Of a stretch of 64,000 bases of DNA, positions 49,582 through 58,396 are shown piece after piece. Origin of the DNA: Candidatus Enterococcus moelleringii (GTDB lineage Bacteria > Bacillota > Bacilli > Lactobacillales > Enterococcaceae); the NCBI RefSeq assembly GCF_017377575.1, contig NZ_JAFREM010000015.1, forward strand, positions 1-64,000. Direction: 5' to 3'. Position numbers and translations under genes: made by a program. The number at the start of each line of letters is the position of its first letter. Position 1 is the first letter of the stretch. The notes under the pieces are model-generated. The model did no database searches and was not told the origin of the DNA. It saw only the letters and a list, made by a program, of their open reading frames with translations.

Positions 49582-51222
49582 ATGAAAGGGATCGAAATTT
49601 TAAACAATCCATTTTTGAATAAAGGAACAGCCTTTACTAAAGAAGAAAGAAAACAATACGGACTAGAAGGGATGCTGCCTTCACAAGTACAAACACTGGA
49701 ACAACAATCTGTTCAAGCTTATGGTCAATATCTAAGCAAAACTACCGATCTTGAAAAACGTATTTTCTTGATGAACATTTTCAATACAAACCGTACATTA
49801 TTCTTCAAGTTAATGGACGAACATGTCGTTGAATTTATGCCAATCGTTTACGATCCAACTGTTGCTGATTCTATCGAACAATACAACGAATTGTTTGTTC
49901 AACCGCAAGATGCAGCGTTCTTGTCAGTAGACGAACCAGAAGCTATAAAAGCTAGCTTGGAAAACGCAGCAGCCGGCCGCGACATTCGTTTGATCGTTGC
50001 AACTGATGCTGAAGGTATTTTAGGAATTGGTGACTGGGGCGTTAATGGTGTAGATATTGCCATTGGTAAATTGATGGTTTATACAGCAGCTGCTGGAATC
50101 GACCCATCACAAGTATTGCCAGTATCAATTGATGCCGGAACCAACAACCAAGAACTAATCAATGATCCTTTGTATTTAGGTAACCGTCACGAACGGGTAA
50201 GAGGCGATCGTTATTACGACTTTATCGATCAATTCGTCAATGCTACCCAAGAATTGTTCCCTAAAGTATTGCTGCACTGGGAAGACTTCGGTCGTTCAAA
50301 TGCTGCCAATATTTTAGAAAAATACGAAGACAAAATTACTACCTTCAACGATGACATTCAAGGAACTGGTATTGTAGTATTAGCCGGTGTTCTAGGTGCT
50401 TTGAATATCTCAGGTGAAGATTTGACTAAACAAACAGTAATGACCTTTGGTGCAGGTACTGCCGGTGTCGGTATTGCCAACCAATTGTTAGACGAAATGA
50501 CTCGTCAAGGTCTATCTGAAGAAGAAGCTCGCAAACACTTCTACATGGTAGACAAACAAGGCGTATTGTTCGAAGACACTGAAGAGTTGACGAATGGTCA
50601 AAAACCATTTACTCGCCAACGCAGCGAATTTGATAATGCTGACGAATTAACCAACTTAACAGCAGCAGTCAAAGCAATTCACCCAACGATTATCATTGGG
50701 ACATCTACTCAACCAGGTGCCTTCACTGAAGAAATCGTGAAAGAAATTGCAGCTAATACTGAACGTCCAATTATCTTCCCATTGTCTAACCCAACTAAGT
50801 TGGCAGAAGCAACTGCTGAAGATTTGATCAAATGGACCGATGGTAAAGCCTTGATCGGTACTGGGATTCCAGCAGCTGATGTCGAATACAAAGGTGTGAC
50901 TTACCAAATTGGACAAGCCAACAATGCCTTGATGTACCCAGGTTTAGGTCTTGGTATCATCGCTTCTACCGCTTCTCGGGTAAATGGCGAGATCTTATCA
51001 CAAGCCAGCCATGCTCTAGGGGGAATCGTGGATACAAGCAAACCAGGTGCAGCCGTATTGCCACCAGTATCTAAGTTAACTGAGTTTTCTCATACAATTG
51101 CTGAAGTTGTGGGACAAAGTGTCTTGGATCAAAAATTAAACAAAGAAGAAATCAAAGATATTAAACAAGCAGTCGCTGACATGAAATGGTACCCAGAATA
51201 CCGCTCACTAGACGCTGAATAA
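49582..51222 (+). CDS. mleS: Malolactic enzyme
   Basis: NAD- and Mn-dependent enzyme that converts L-malate directly to L-lactate and CO2, raising internal pH; 546 aa, matching the family. It belongs to the malic enzyme superfamily: catalytic Tyr/Lys region near residues 85-165, metal ligands in [13 protein letters not shown], then [11 protein letters not shown]. The NAD loop [10 protein letters not shown] lies near 291. The adjacent permease and MleR support malolactic function over a plain malic enzyme. Confidence 0.93.
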   Translation: MKGIEILNNPFLNKGTAFTKEERKQYGLEGMLPSQVQTLEQQSVQAYGQYLSKTTDLEKRIFLMNIFNTNRTLFFKLMDEHVVEFMPIVYDPTVADSIEQYNELFVQPQDAAFLSVDEPEAIKASLENAAAGRDIRLIVATDAEGILGIGDWGVNGVDIAIGKLMVYTAAAGIDPSQVLPVSIDAGTNNQELINDPLYLGNRHERVRGDRYYDFIDQFVNATQELFPKVLLHWEDFGRSNAANILEKYEDKITTFNDDIQGTGIVVLAGVLGALNISGEDLTKQTVMTFGAGTAGVGIANQLLDEMTRQGLSEEEARKHFYMVDKQGVLFEDTEELTNGQKPFTRQRSEFDNADELTNLTAAVKAIHPTIIIGTSTQPGAFTEEIVKEIAANTERPIIFPLSNPTKLAEATAEDLIKWTDGKALIGTGIPAADVEYKGVTYQIGQANNALMYPGLGLGIIASTASRVNGEILSQASHALGGIVDTSKPGAAVLPPVSKLTEFSHTIAEVVGQSVLDQKLNKEEIKDIKQAVADMKWYPEYRSLDAE

Positions 51223-51243
51223 TCTTTAGAGGGGGAAATTAAG

Positions 51244-52209
51244 ATGATCTTCTTTCAATCGATTCAAAGCGTCATTAGTATCATTCTCATGATTGCTTTG
51301 GGTTATATCTTGAAGGGCCAGGGATGGTTTGACGAAAAATTTGGCGGCAGCATTTCATCATTAATTACGAAAGTCGCTTTGCCAGCTTCCATTTTCGTTT
51401 CAGTTTTGAAAAATTTAACAAAGGATACCTTATTCCAACTGTCGGGTAGTTTGATCTACCCAGTTGGCGGGGTAGTTATCTCCTACATTGTTGCTTATAT
51501 TTTAGTAAAAGTATTGAAAATCAGACCAGGTCGTCGCGGGATCTTTATGAACGCGGTGGTTAATGCCAACACCATCTTTATTGGGTTGCCATTAAATATT
51601 GCCTTGTTTGGCGACAAAGCTTTACCTTACTTCTTGGTTTACTATGTAACTAACACGGTTTCTACTTGGGCCTTTGGGGTGTTCTTGATCTCCAACGATG
51701 ATCCAACCAAAGTGAAAGGTGAAAACAAAGCCAAACTAAATTGGAAAAAATTGCTGCCACCACCATTACTTGGTTTTATCGTAGCGATCATTTTCTTACT
51801 AGTCGGTATTCCAGTGCCAACATTTATTAACTCTACGTTGACTTACGTTGGGAATATCGTAACACCATTGTCCTTGCTTTACATTGGGATTGTACTGTAC
51901 GATGCAGGGCTTAAGAGTATCCGCTTTGATCGGGATACTGTCGTAGCTTTACTAGGTCGTTTCATTTTAGCACCAGCCATTCTAATTGGTCTGCTGCTAG
52001 TTGGACAAAACGTTTTTGGTGCAGAATTAGCGCCACTATTGCAACAAACCTTGATTGTTCAGTCAGCGACTCCAATGTTGGCTGTCTTGCCAATCTTGGC
52101 TAACGAAGCTCACGGTGACGTGAAGTACGCTACCAACTTAGTTACAACAAGTACATTGCTATTCGTCATTGTTGTTCCAATCTTGATGCAGCTAGTACAA
52201 TTTATTTAA
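51244..52209 (+). CDS. mleP: Malate permease (AEC family)
   Basis: An auxin-efflux-carrier-family transporter, 321 aa, with about ten membrane helices and the central NANTIFIGLPLN motif. It follows mleS by 21 bases. MleP brings in malate and returns lactate, so the cycle exports acid and builds proton motive force. The assignment rests on family plus context. Confidence 0.9.
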   Translation: MIFFQSIQSVISIILMIALGYILKGQGWFDEKFGGSISSLITKVALPASIFVSVLKNLTKDTLFQLSGSLIYPVGGVVISYIVAYILVKVLKIRPGRRGIFMNAVVNANTIFIGLPLNIALFGDKALPYFLVYYVTNTVSTWAFGVFLISNDDPTKVKGENKAKLNWKKLLPPPLLGFIVAIIFLLVGIPVPTFINSTLTYVGNIVTPLSLLYIGIVLYDAGLKSIRFDRDTVVALLGRFILAPAILIGLLLVGQNVFGAELAPLLQQTLIVQSATPMLAVLPILANEAHGDVKYATNLVTTSTLLFVIVVPILMQLVQFI

Positions 52210-52212
52210 ACA

Positions 52213-52248
52213 AAAAAAGGAAAGCTCAAATGCGAGCTTTCCTTTTTT
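52213..52248. terminator. Bidirectional terminator after mleP
   Basis: AAAAAAGGAAAGCTC (52213-52227) and its exact complement (52234-52248) with a 6-base loop lie between convergent genes. Confidence 0.9.
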
Positions 52249-52286
52249 GATGTCCGGTTTAACAAAGCGAGTTTGTTAAACTTTTC

Positions 52287-53915
52287 CTAGTTCCCAGTAA
52301 ACAGGTGGCTAAGTTTTGCTTGCACATCTTTGTTTTCCAAAAATTCATCGTAGGTTGTTTCGCTGCGGTCAACCACGCCATTTTCTGAAATAGCGATAAT
52401 CCGGTTAGCGATGGTTTGGATGAACTGGTGGTCATGGGATGCAAACAGCATCGCACCCTTGTAAGCAATCAAACCTTCGTTCAAGGCCGAGATCGATTCC
52501 AAATCCAAGTGATTAGTTGGATCATCTAAAACTAAGACGTTGGCTTTAGACAGCATCAGCTTAGAAAGCATACAACGGACCTTCTCGCCCCCTGAAAGGA
52601 CGTTGACAGGTTTCATTACCTCGTCACCAGAAAACAGCATACGGCCTAGGAAACTGCGTAAGAAGGTGTTGTCGTCTTCTTCTTTGCTGGCATATTGACG
52701 CAGCCAGTCTAAAATTGGCAGTTCACTGTTAAATTCATGGCTGGTATCCTTTGGCAAGTAAGCTTGGCTGGTGGTAACACCCCAACGAACAGTACCGGTA
52801 TCGGGTTTCAAATCTCCCATGATAACGCGGAACAAAGTAGTTGTGACAATATCATTTTCTGCAACAAAGGCTACTTTGTCTTCCCGGTTCAAAATAAAGG
52901 AAATATTATCAAGAATCTTCTTGCCATCGATTGTGACACTGACATTTTCAAGCTGAAGCAGGTCATTGCCGATTTCACGATCTGGTTTGAATTGTACAAA
53001 CGGGTAACGACGTGAAGAAGGTCGAATGTCATCAAGCGTGATTTTTTCCAGCATTTTCTTCCGAGAAGTTGCTTGCTTAGATTTAGATGCGTTGGCACTA
53101 AATCGGGCAATAAAGTCTTGTAGCTCTTTGATTTTTTCTTCTTTTTTAGCATTCGAGTCAGATTTCAATTTAGTCGCTAATTGACTAGACTCCAACCAGA
53201 AATCGTAGTTGCCGACATACAGTTGGATTTTACCGAAATCAAGGTCGGCCATGTGAGTACACACTTTGTTTAAAAAGTGGCGGTCATGGGATACGACGAT
53301 AACGGTGTTATCAAAATCAATTAAGAAATCTTCCAGCCAATTGATGGATTGAATGTCCAGTCCATTAGTGGGCTCGTCCAATAGTAAAACATCTGGTTTG
53401 CCGAATAATGATTGGGCTAAAAGGACTTTGATTTTTTGACCAGCGGTTAATTCGCTCATTTTTTGCTGGTGCAGCTCTTCAGGGATATTCAGCCCTTGCA
53501 ACAAAACAGCTGCTTCCGGTTCAGCTTCCCAGCCGCCTAATTCAGCGAATTCGCCTTCTAAATCAGCCGCACGAAGGCCATCTTCGTCCGAAAAATCTTC
53601 CTTCATATAAATCTCGTCTTTTTCCTTCATCACTTTATAGAGCTGTTCATGCCCCATCATTACCGTTTCAATGACTGGGAAATCTTCATAGTCAAAGTGA
53701 TTTTGTTTTAAAACGGCCATCCGTTCATTCGGTCCTAAAACGATGGTGCCGGTTGACGGTTGAATTTCACCGGATAAAATTTTTAAAAAGGTCGATTTGC
53801 CAGCGCCGTTTGCGCCAATCAGTCCATAACAGTTGCCAGGGGTAAATTTAATATTCACATCATCAAAAAGTTTACGGTCAGAAAATTGTAAACTTACATC
53901 ACTTACAGTAATCAA
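52287..53915 (-). CDS. ABC-F family ATPase (YbiT-like)
   Basis: A soluble protein with two ABC domains and no membrane part, 542 aa. Walker A motifs are GANGAGKST (about 35) and AENDIVTTT in the second half, the latter clearly degenerate. Signatures are LTAGQ and LSGGE, with Walker B LLLDEPTNGLD and LVLDDPTNHLD. The 80-residue charged linker carries KSKQATSRKK. ABC-F proteins act on the ribosome E-site; this YbiT-like group is a housekeeping type rather than an antibiotic-protection type. The second site also has Asp for Glu in its DDP motif. Confidence 0.88.
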   Translation of the reverse strand: MITVSDVSLQFSDRKLFDDVNIKFTPGNCYGLIGANGAGKSTFLKILSGEIQPSTGTIVLGPNERMAVLKQNHFDYEDFPVIETVMMGHEQLYKVMKEKDEIYMKEDFSDEDGLRAADLEGEFAELGGWEAEPEAAVLLQGLNIPEELHQQKMSELTAGQKIKVLLAQSLFGKPDVLLLDEPTNGLDIQSINWLEDFLIDFDNTVIVVSHDRHFLNKVCTHMADLDFGKIQLYVGNYDFWLESSQLATKLKSDSNAKKEEKIKELQDFIARFSANASKSKQATSRKKMLEKITLDDIRPSSRRYPFVQFKPDREIGNDLLQLENVSVTIDGKKILDNISFILNREDKVAFVAENDIVTTTLFRVIMGDLKPDTGTVRWGVTTSQAYLPKDTSHEFNSELPILDWLRQYASKEEDDNTFLRSFLGRMLFSGDEVMKPVNVLSGGEKVRCMLSKLMLSKANVLVLDDPTNHLDLESISALNEGLIAYKGAMLFASHDHQFIQTIANRIIAISENGVVDRSETTYDEFLENKDVQAKLSHLFTGN

Positions 53916-54055
53916 TTGTTTTCCTCGCTTTTCTTTATTGGCGTAAGCCTCTTGTGCATTATAACTAGGGGTTAAAGAAGTTTCAAGCCAATAACTGTGA
54001 ATTTACTTGTGTTTTAAAATACGTTAGACTAATGATGGGAAGGAGTGAGGGTGAG

Positions 54056-54433
54056 ATGATCGGGATAATTGTAGTTGCGCATGATCATTTAGCAGAAGGA
54101 CTGGTTGAGACAGCACAAGCAATTATGGGGCAACAACAACACGTAGATACCATCGCTGTGGAGGCTAAGGCAGTAAATCTCCAGGAGATGTTTGACAATA
54201 AAGCCAAAAAGATGCTTGAGGAAGTAGACGAAATCGTTTGGCTGGTTGATATATTCGGCGGGACACCGTTTCGTTACGCGAGCCAATGTGTTGTCAATAA
54301 TCCAAAACAGCATTTAGTAACCGGCATTAATCTACCAATGATGCTGCAGGCACTAACCAATCGTGATCTGCCAGCTGCATCGCTGACAAAGCAGTTGGAG
54401 GATGAAAGCAAAGAAGCTATTCGTCGTATGTAA
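54056..54433 (+). CDS. Lone mannose-class PTS EIIA
   Basis: A 125-aa EIIA of the mannose class. The predicted phosphorylation site is His9 in VVAHDHLAEG, where the usual residue after the histidine is Gly. The conserved DIFGGTPFRYA follows near residue 68. I start at the ATG at 54056, preceded by GAGG. A strong terminator follows, so it is transcribed apart from the complete mannose-class PTS 250 bases downstream, which has its own EIIA. It could feed the same EIIB or act in regulation. Confidence 0.82.
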   Translation: MIGIIVVAHDHLAEGLVETAQAIMGQQQHVDTIAVEAKAVNLQEMFDNKAKKMLEEVDEIVWLVDIFGGTPFRYASQCVVNNPKQHLVTGINLPMMLQALTNRDLPAASLTKQLEDESKEAIRRM

Positions 54434-54458
54434 GAATCACAACACGTTTAATCAATTT

Positions 54459-54505
54459 GCATGATCCATTTTTCGTGAACAAAGAAAAATGGATCATGCT
54501 TTTTT
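54459..54505 (+). terminator. Terminator after the lone EIIA
   Basis: Perfect 16-base arms (54459-54474 and 54484-54499) with a 9-base loop, followed by TTTTTT. Confidence 0.92.
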
Positions 54506-54595
54506 GTGCGTTTTTCAGCAGCAATACAAGCGTTATCGATCACCAACTAAACCTATTTCGAGTTGAAAAGAGCAATAAAAGCAAAATATAGTTTT

Positions 54596-54610
54596 AAAAA
54601 ACGTTTACAA
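54596..54610. promoter_or_regulatory. Candidate cre site (CcpA)
   Basis: On the minus strand TTGTAAACGTTTTTT matches WTGNAANCGNWNNCW at all but one position. It overlaps the -35 box of the PTS operon promoter, a position that normally gives catabolite repression. Confidence 0.65.
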
Positions 54611-54632
54611 TTCTAAATGAGCGTGATATACT
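54604..54632 (+). promoter_or_regulatory. Promoter of the mannose-class PTS operon
   Basis: TTTACA (54604-54609), 17-base spacer, TATACT (54627-54632). The palindrome CTCGTTTACGAG (54631-54642) begins at the -10 end and covers the expected start point. Confidence 0.7.
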
Positions 54633-54686
54633 CGTTTACGAGCAGAAGGAAGAGTAAATGGTGCTCGAATATGAGGAGGTTGAGAA

Positions 54687-55760
54687 ATGACAGTAGCGCT
54701 TGAATCGAGAGTGTTTAGTTTAACAAAACCAGAAGTAATTGAAGAAGTTAGCAAGCAACGGGAGGTTTTACCCGGTTGGGTGGCAGTTGAACCAAGCTAT
54801 GCCAGCATCTGCCATGCTGATTTAAGATATTTTGCGGGTTTGCGCCGACCAGAAGCTTTAGCTAAGAAATTACCGATGGCTTTGCTGCATGAAGGAATCG
54901 GTGTAGTGAAGGAATCCGGTTCACCAGATTTTTCAGTCGGTGACCGAGTAGTAGTTGTTCCGAATATTCCAGGAGCGATTCTTCATCCGGAAATCCAACA
55001 GAAAAATGATGTTCCACCTAACTACTCCCAAGGAAATGCTTTTTTAGGCAGTGGGTATGATGGAATGGCCCAAAGCGTGTTGGTTCATCCAGCCGAATGT
55101 CTGGTTTCGATACCAGAGGAAATTCCTAATGAGATTGCGGTACTTTCTGAGTTGTCTTCGGTTTCCCATCATGCGATCAGCCATGTAGAAGAAAAACTAA
55201 GCAAAAAAGGTACGCGAGTGGCATTGTTTGGTGATGGTCCTGTAGGTTACTTTACGGCAGCAATGATGAGATATCTATACGGTATTGAAGCAGAGCGTTT
55301 CATGGTGTTTGGTGCTGCGGAAGATAAGCTGGCTAATTTTGACTTTGCCAGAACAGCCAATGTTTTGACCTATGATTTCCAAAACGAAACGGAGAAATTC
55401 GATGTAGTGATTGAATGTACCGGCGGACGTTTTAGTGAAAGTGCGATTAATCAAGCAATTATAATTGCCGATTCGCTGGCGGATATCATCATTATGGGTG
55501 TGACGGAAGAACTCGTTCCGATTAATACCCGCGATATTTTAGAAAAAGGCATCACCGTTCATGGCAGCAGCCGATCTTCTACAGTAGACTTTGCCGCTGT
55601 AGTAGAAGGAATGAGAAACGCGGATTACCGAGAAGCATTGAGCAAAATTTTACCTGAAGAAGTGACTGAAATAGCCAGCGGTGAAGATTTCCGTCAAACG
55701 ATGGCTAAATTCGTTGAAAATCCTGGCTGGAATAAAACGGTTATGCACTTTAACTGGTAA
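54687..55760 (+). CDS. Zinc-type polyol-phosphate dehydrogenase (TarJ-like)
   Basis: Medium-chain dehydrogenase, 357 aa. The zinc site is formed by Cys42-His43-Ala-Asp and HEG near residue 68. The segment CHADLRYFAGLRRPEALAKK with LPMALLHEG and SGYDGMAQ resembles ribitol-5-phosphate dehydrogenases such as TarJ. The four structural-zinc cysteines of classical alcohol dehydrogenases are missing, as in TarJ. The NAD(P) loop is GDGPVGYF. As first gene of a mannose-class PTS operon it probably oxidises the imported polyol phosphate; ribitol-5-phosphate to ribulose-5-phosphate is the leading guess. Confidence 0.8.
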   Translation: MTVALESRVFSLTKPEVIEEVSKQREVLPGWVAVEPSYASICHADLRYFAGLRRPEALAKKLPMALLHEGIGVVKESGSPDFSVGDRVVVVPNIPGAILHPEIQQKNDVPPNYSQGNAFLGSGYDGMAQSVLVHPAECLVSIPEEIPNEIAVLSELSSVSHHAISHVEEKLSKKGTRVALFGDGPVGYFTAAMMRYLYGIEAERFMVFGAAEDKLANFDFARTANVLTYDFQNETEKFDVVIECTGGRFSESAINQAIIIADSLADIIIMGVTEELVPINTRDILEKGITVHGSSRSSTVDFAAVVEGMRNADYREALSKILPEEVTEIASGEDFRQTMAKFVENPGWNKTVMHFNW

Positions 55761-55781
55761 ATAATAGAAGGGTGGATGGCA

Positions 55782-56201
55782 ATGACAGGGATTTTACTTA
55801 TTACCCATGGTGAAATGGCTGCAGGAATTATGGATAGCCTGCAGCTGATCATGGGAGAGCAAACAGACTACCTAACCATGGGATTGAAGCATGGGGATGA
55901 TATCGGTGTCTTCAATGAACAAATTCAAGAAGCAATTATTCAATTGGATCAAGGCAAAGGGGTACTGGTTATGACAGATTTGTTCTCAGCCAGCCCTTAT
56001 AATCAAGCGGCTATGTGCTTCAACCAATTAAAAGGGCAGCACACGTATCGTCTGCTTTCTGGAGTGAATTTGCCGATGGTGATCGAAGCCTTTAATCAGC
56101 GGTTGATCGGTTCGGATCTTGAAACGACTTATCAAACAGCCATGCAGGCCGGTCAAACAGGTATCAAAGAGTTTTTTGAAGAAATACAAAAAATGAACTA
56201 G
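55782..56201 (+). CDS. Mannose-class PTS EIIA
   Basis: A 139-aa phosphocarrier with the canonical active site LLITHGEMAAG (His9). DLFSASPYNQAA matches the conserved second loop, with Ser-Ala in place of the common Gly-Gly. ATG codons at 55776 and 55782 are both possible; the second has better spacing from GGTGG. It lies between the dehydrogenase and EIIB in one operon. Confidence 0.88.
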   Translation: MTGILLITHGEMAAGIMDSLQLIMGEQTDYLTMGLKHGDDIGVFNEQIQEAIIQLDQGKGVLVMTDLFSASPYNQAAMCFNQLKGQHTYRLLSGVNLPMVIEAFNQRLIGSDLETTYQTAMQAGQTGIKEFFEEIQKMN

Positions 56202-56215
56202 AGGAGCGTATAAAA

Positions 56216-56689
56216 ATGGGCGAAATAGTATTAGCAAGAATCGACGATCGTTTGATTCATGGGCAGGTAATGACAGCCTGGCTGCAATTTACCGGAGGAA
56301 ATCATATCGTCATTGTCGACGATGCCACTGCTGGTGATGAATTTACTAAATCAATTATGTCAATGGCGGTTCCTAACGGGATTAAATTGTCTATCTTAGG
56401 TGTTACTGACGGGGCGGCGTTGTTAAAAGAAATTCCTGGAAATGAAAAGGTAATTGTCTTAGCCAAAGAACCCCAAACTTATTGGCAATTAATTGAAAAC
56501 GGCGTTTCTTTTGAAGAAATCATTATCGGCGGTATGGGGTCTAGAAAAGATCGTAAAACCTTCTATAAAAATATCTCTGCGACAGATGAAGAAAAAGAGA
56601 CCTTTAGAAAAATTGTTGCAAGCGGTGTCAAGATGAAAATTCATGTAATTCCGGATCAAGGTTCCCATGCAATTGATAACTTACTATAA
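56216..56689 (+). CDS. Mannose-class PTS EIIB
   Basis: A 157-aa cytoplasmic phosphotransfer subunit with the active site ARIDDRLIHGQVMTAW (His15) and the second motif VVDD-like IVDDATAGDEF. It is a separate polypeptide from EIIA, unlike E. coli ManX, and follows the EIIA gene by 14 bases. Confidence 0.92.
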   Translation: MGEIVLARIDDRLIHGQVMTAWLQFTGGNHIVIVDDATAGDEFTKSIMSMAVPNGIKLSILGVTDGAALLKEIPGNEKVIVLAKEPQTYWQLIENGVSFEEIIIGGMGSRKDRKTFYKNISATDEEKETFRKIVASGVKMKIHVIPDQGSHAIDNLL

Positions 56690-56708
56690 GTGAAGAGGAT
56701 GTGAAAAA

Positions 56709-57476
56709 ATGAAAATCAATTTAATTCAAGCAATTTTAATTGGTGTTGTTTATTATTTGGGAATTAATGGTACACCTTGGCTTTCATTGGTTGGTACCCA
56801 TGGGTGGATGCGACCGTTAGTCAATGGAACAGTCGTCGGTTTGATCTTAGGTGATCCGGTTCAAGGCTGTATTATCGGTGCAGCTATTAACTTGCCGTAC
56901 TTAGCCTTTATCTCAGCTGGTGGAACCGTAGCAATGGACCCGGCTTTGGCTGGTACATTAGGGACTGCTTTAGCAATGGCAGCCAACGTTAGTCCGTCTG
57001 TTGCGACAACCTTGGCAGTACCAATCGGTTTGTTGGGTACGCTGATCTGGGTTGCTCATATGACTGTGGATATTACCTTTGTCCATATGGCGGATAAAGC
57101 AGCCGAAGAGGGTAACATTGACAAGATTAATTGGCTTCATATCGTACCACCGCAATTATTTCTACTATTAATTACCGTTGTTCCTGTTGCTGCAGCTGCT
57201 TATTTAGGTGCGGATGCTGTTGAAGGTGTTGTCGATGCGTTAGGCGGTCGACCGTTAGCCGTTCTATCAGCAATTGGTGGGATCTTGCCAGCATTAGGGA
57301 TTGCGATGAACTTACGCGCGATGAACGGGAAAGGAACATTATTGTTCTTTGTACTTGGTTTCATGTTAGCTGTTTACTCTGGTCTTCCTGCTGTACCAAT
57401 TGCCGTGTTCGCGCTAGTGATCGGTTATGTATTTACTGAGCTGTATCTGAAAGATAAGAATGGAGGAATGGTCTAA
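56709..57476 (+). CDS. Mannose-class PTS EIIC
   Basis: A 255-aa membrane subunit of the sorbose/mannose class, with about seven helices and the conserved GLILGDPVQGCIIGAAINL near residue 45. It forms the sugar path with EIID. Its stop overlaps the EIID start by one base (TAATG). Confidence 0.92.
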   Translation: MKINLIQAILIGVVYYLGINGTPWLSLVGTHGWMRPLVNGTVVGLILGDPVQGCIIGAAINLPYLAFISAGGTVAMDPALAGTLGTALAMAANVSPSVATTLAVPIGLLGTLIWVAHMTVDITFVHMADKAAEEGNIDKINWLHIVPPQLFLLLITVVPVAAAAYLGADAVEGVVDALGGRPLAVLSAIGGILPALGIAMNLRAMNGKGTLLFFVLGFMLAVYSGLPAVPIAVFALVIGYVFTELYLKDKNGGMV

Positions 57477-58330
57477 TGGAACAAACGACAACGGAACCAA
57501 CTAAATTACTGACGAAAAAGGATGTTGTCAAAGCCTTCTGGCGCTGGACCTTCTTTTCACATGCCAATTACAATTACGAGCGGTTGCAAGCAACCGGTGT
57601 AGTACACGCTTTTAGCCCAATTTTGAAAAAGCTTTATGGTAAAGATGAGGACGAAATGAAAGCGGCATTGGATCGCCACATGCAGTTTTTCAACACCGAG
57701 CCTTCCTTTGGCGGACCGATCTTATCAATGGTTATTGCCATGGAGGAAGAACGTGCCAGTGGTGCGGATATTCCAGATCAGACAATTAATGGGTTGAAAA
57801 CTGGGTTAATGGGGCCTTTAGCCGGTATTGGCGATACGCTTTGGCAAGGAACTTTGATTCCGATCTTACTTTCCTTTACGCTGCCTTTTGGTTCACAGGG
57901 AAATATTTTCATGGGACCAGTTTTATTCTTCGCGCTGCATTGGATTATCATGACTGTGATTGCCTACTTCTTATGGATTCAAGGCTATGAGCAAGGTAAA
58001 GAAGGAATTCAAAAGATGATGGCTGGTGGTCGTTTATCCTATATCATGACCTTCTCACAAACTCTGGGAGCGATTGTAATTGGATCGCTAGCGGCAAACT
58101 TCGTTAAAATTGCTACACCGCTGCAGGTACACTTAAGCGGCAAAGAGTCATTGTCGATTCAAACCGATGTGTTAGACAGCCTGATCAAAGGAATTTTGCC
58201 TTTAGGTGTCACTTTGTTGACGTATTATTTGCTGAAAAACAAAAAATACACACCAACCAAAGTACTGGTGATTCAAATTGTCGGTGGGGCAGTCTTAGCT
58301 GCACTAGGCTTAATCGTGAATGCTATTTAG
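57476..58330 (+). CDS. Mannose-class PTS EIID
   Basis: A 284-aa membrane subunit. The N-terminal cytoplasmic part ends in conserved FNTEPSFGGPILSMVIAMEE (about 74-93), followed by GLMGPLAGIGDTLWQGT. Membrane helices lie in the C-terminal half. It completes an A-B-C-D mannose-class system. It is the last gene of the operon; a hairpin shared with convergent pyruvate oxidase follows. Confidence 0.92.
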   Translation: MEQTTTEPTKLLTKKDVVKAFWRWTFFSHANYNYERLQATGVVHAFSPILKKLYGKDEDEMKAALDRHMQFFNTEPSFGGPILSMVIAMEEERASGADIPDQTINGLKTGLMGPLAGIGDTLWQGTLIPILLSFTLPFGSQGNIFMGPVLFFALHWIIMTVIAYFLWIQGYEQGKEGIQKMMAGGRLSYIMTFSQTLGAIVIGSLAANFVKIATPLQVHLSGKESLSIQTDVLDSLIKGILPLGVTLLTYYLLKNKKYTPTKVLVIQIVGGAVLAALGLIVNAI

Positions 58331-58354
58331 AATGTAACTGTAATTCCTAACCAA

Positions 58355-58390
58355 CAAAAAAGGCCATGCTGAATCCTCAGCATGGCCTTT
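58355..58390. terminator. Terminator between EIID and pyruvate oxidase genes
   Basis: AAAGGCCATGCTGA (58359-58372) and TCAGCATGGCCTTT (58377-58390) with a 4-base loop. The T-tract is better for the minus strand. Confidence 0.85.
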
Positions 58391-58396
58391 ACTAGG

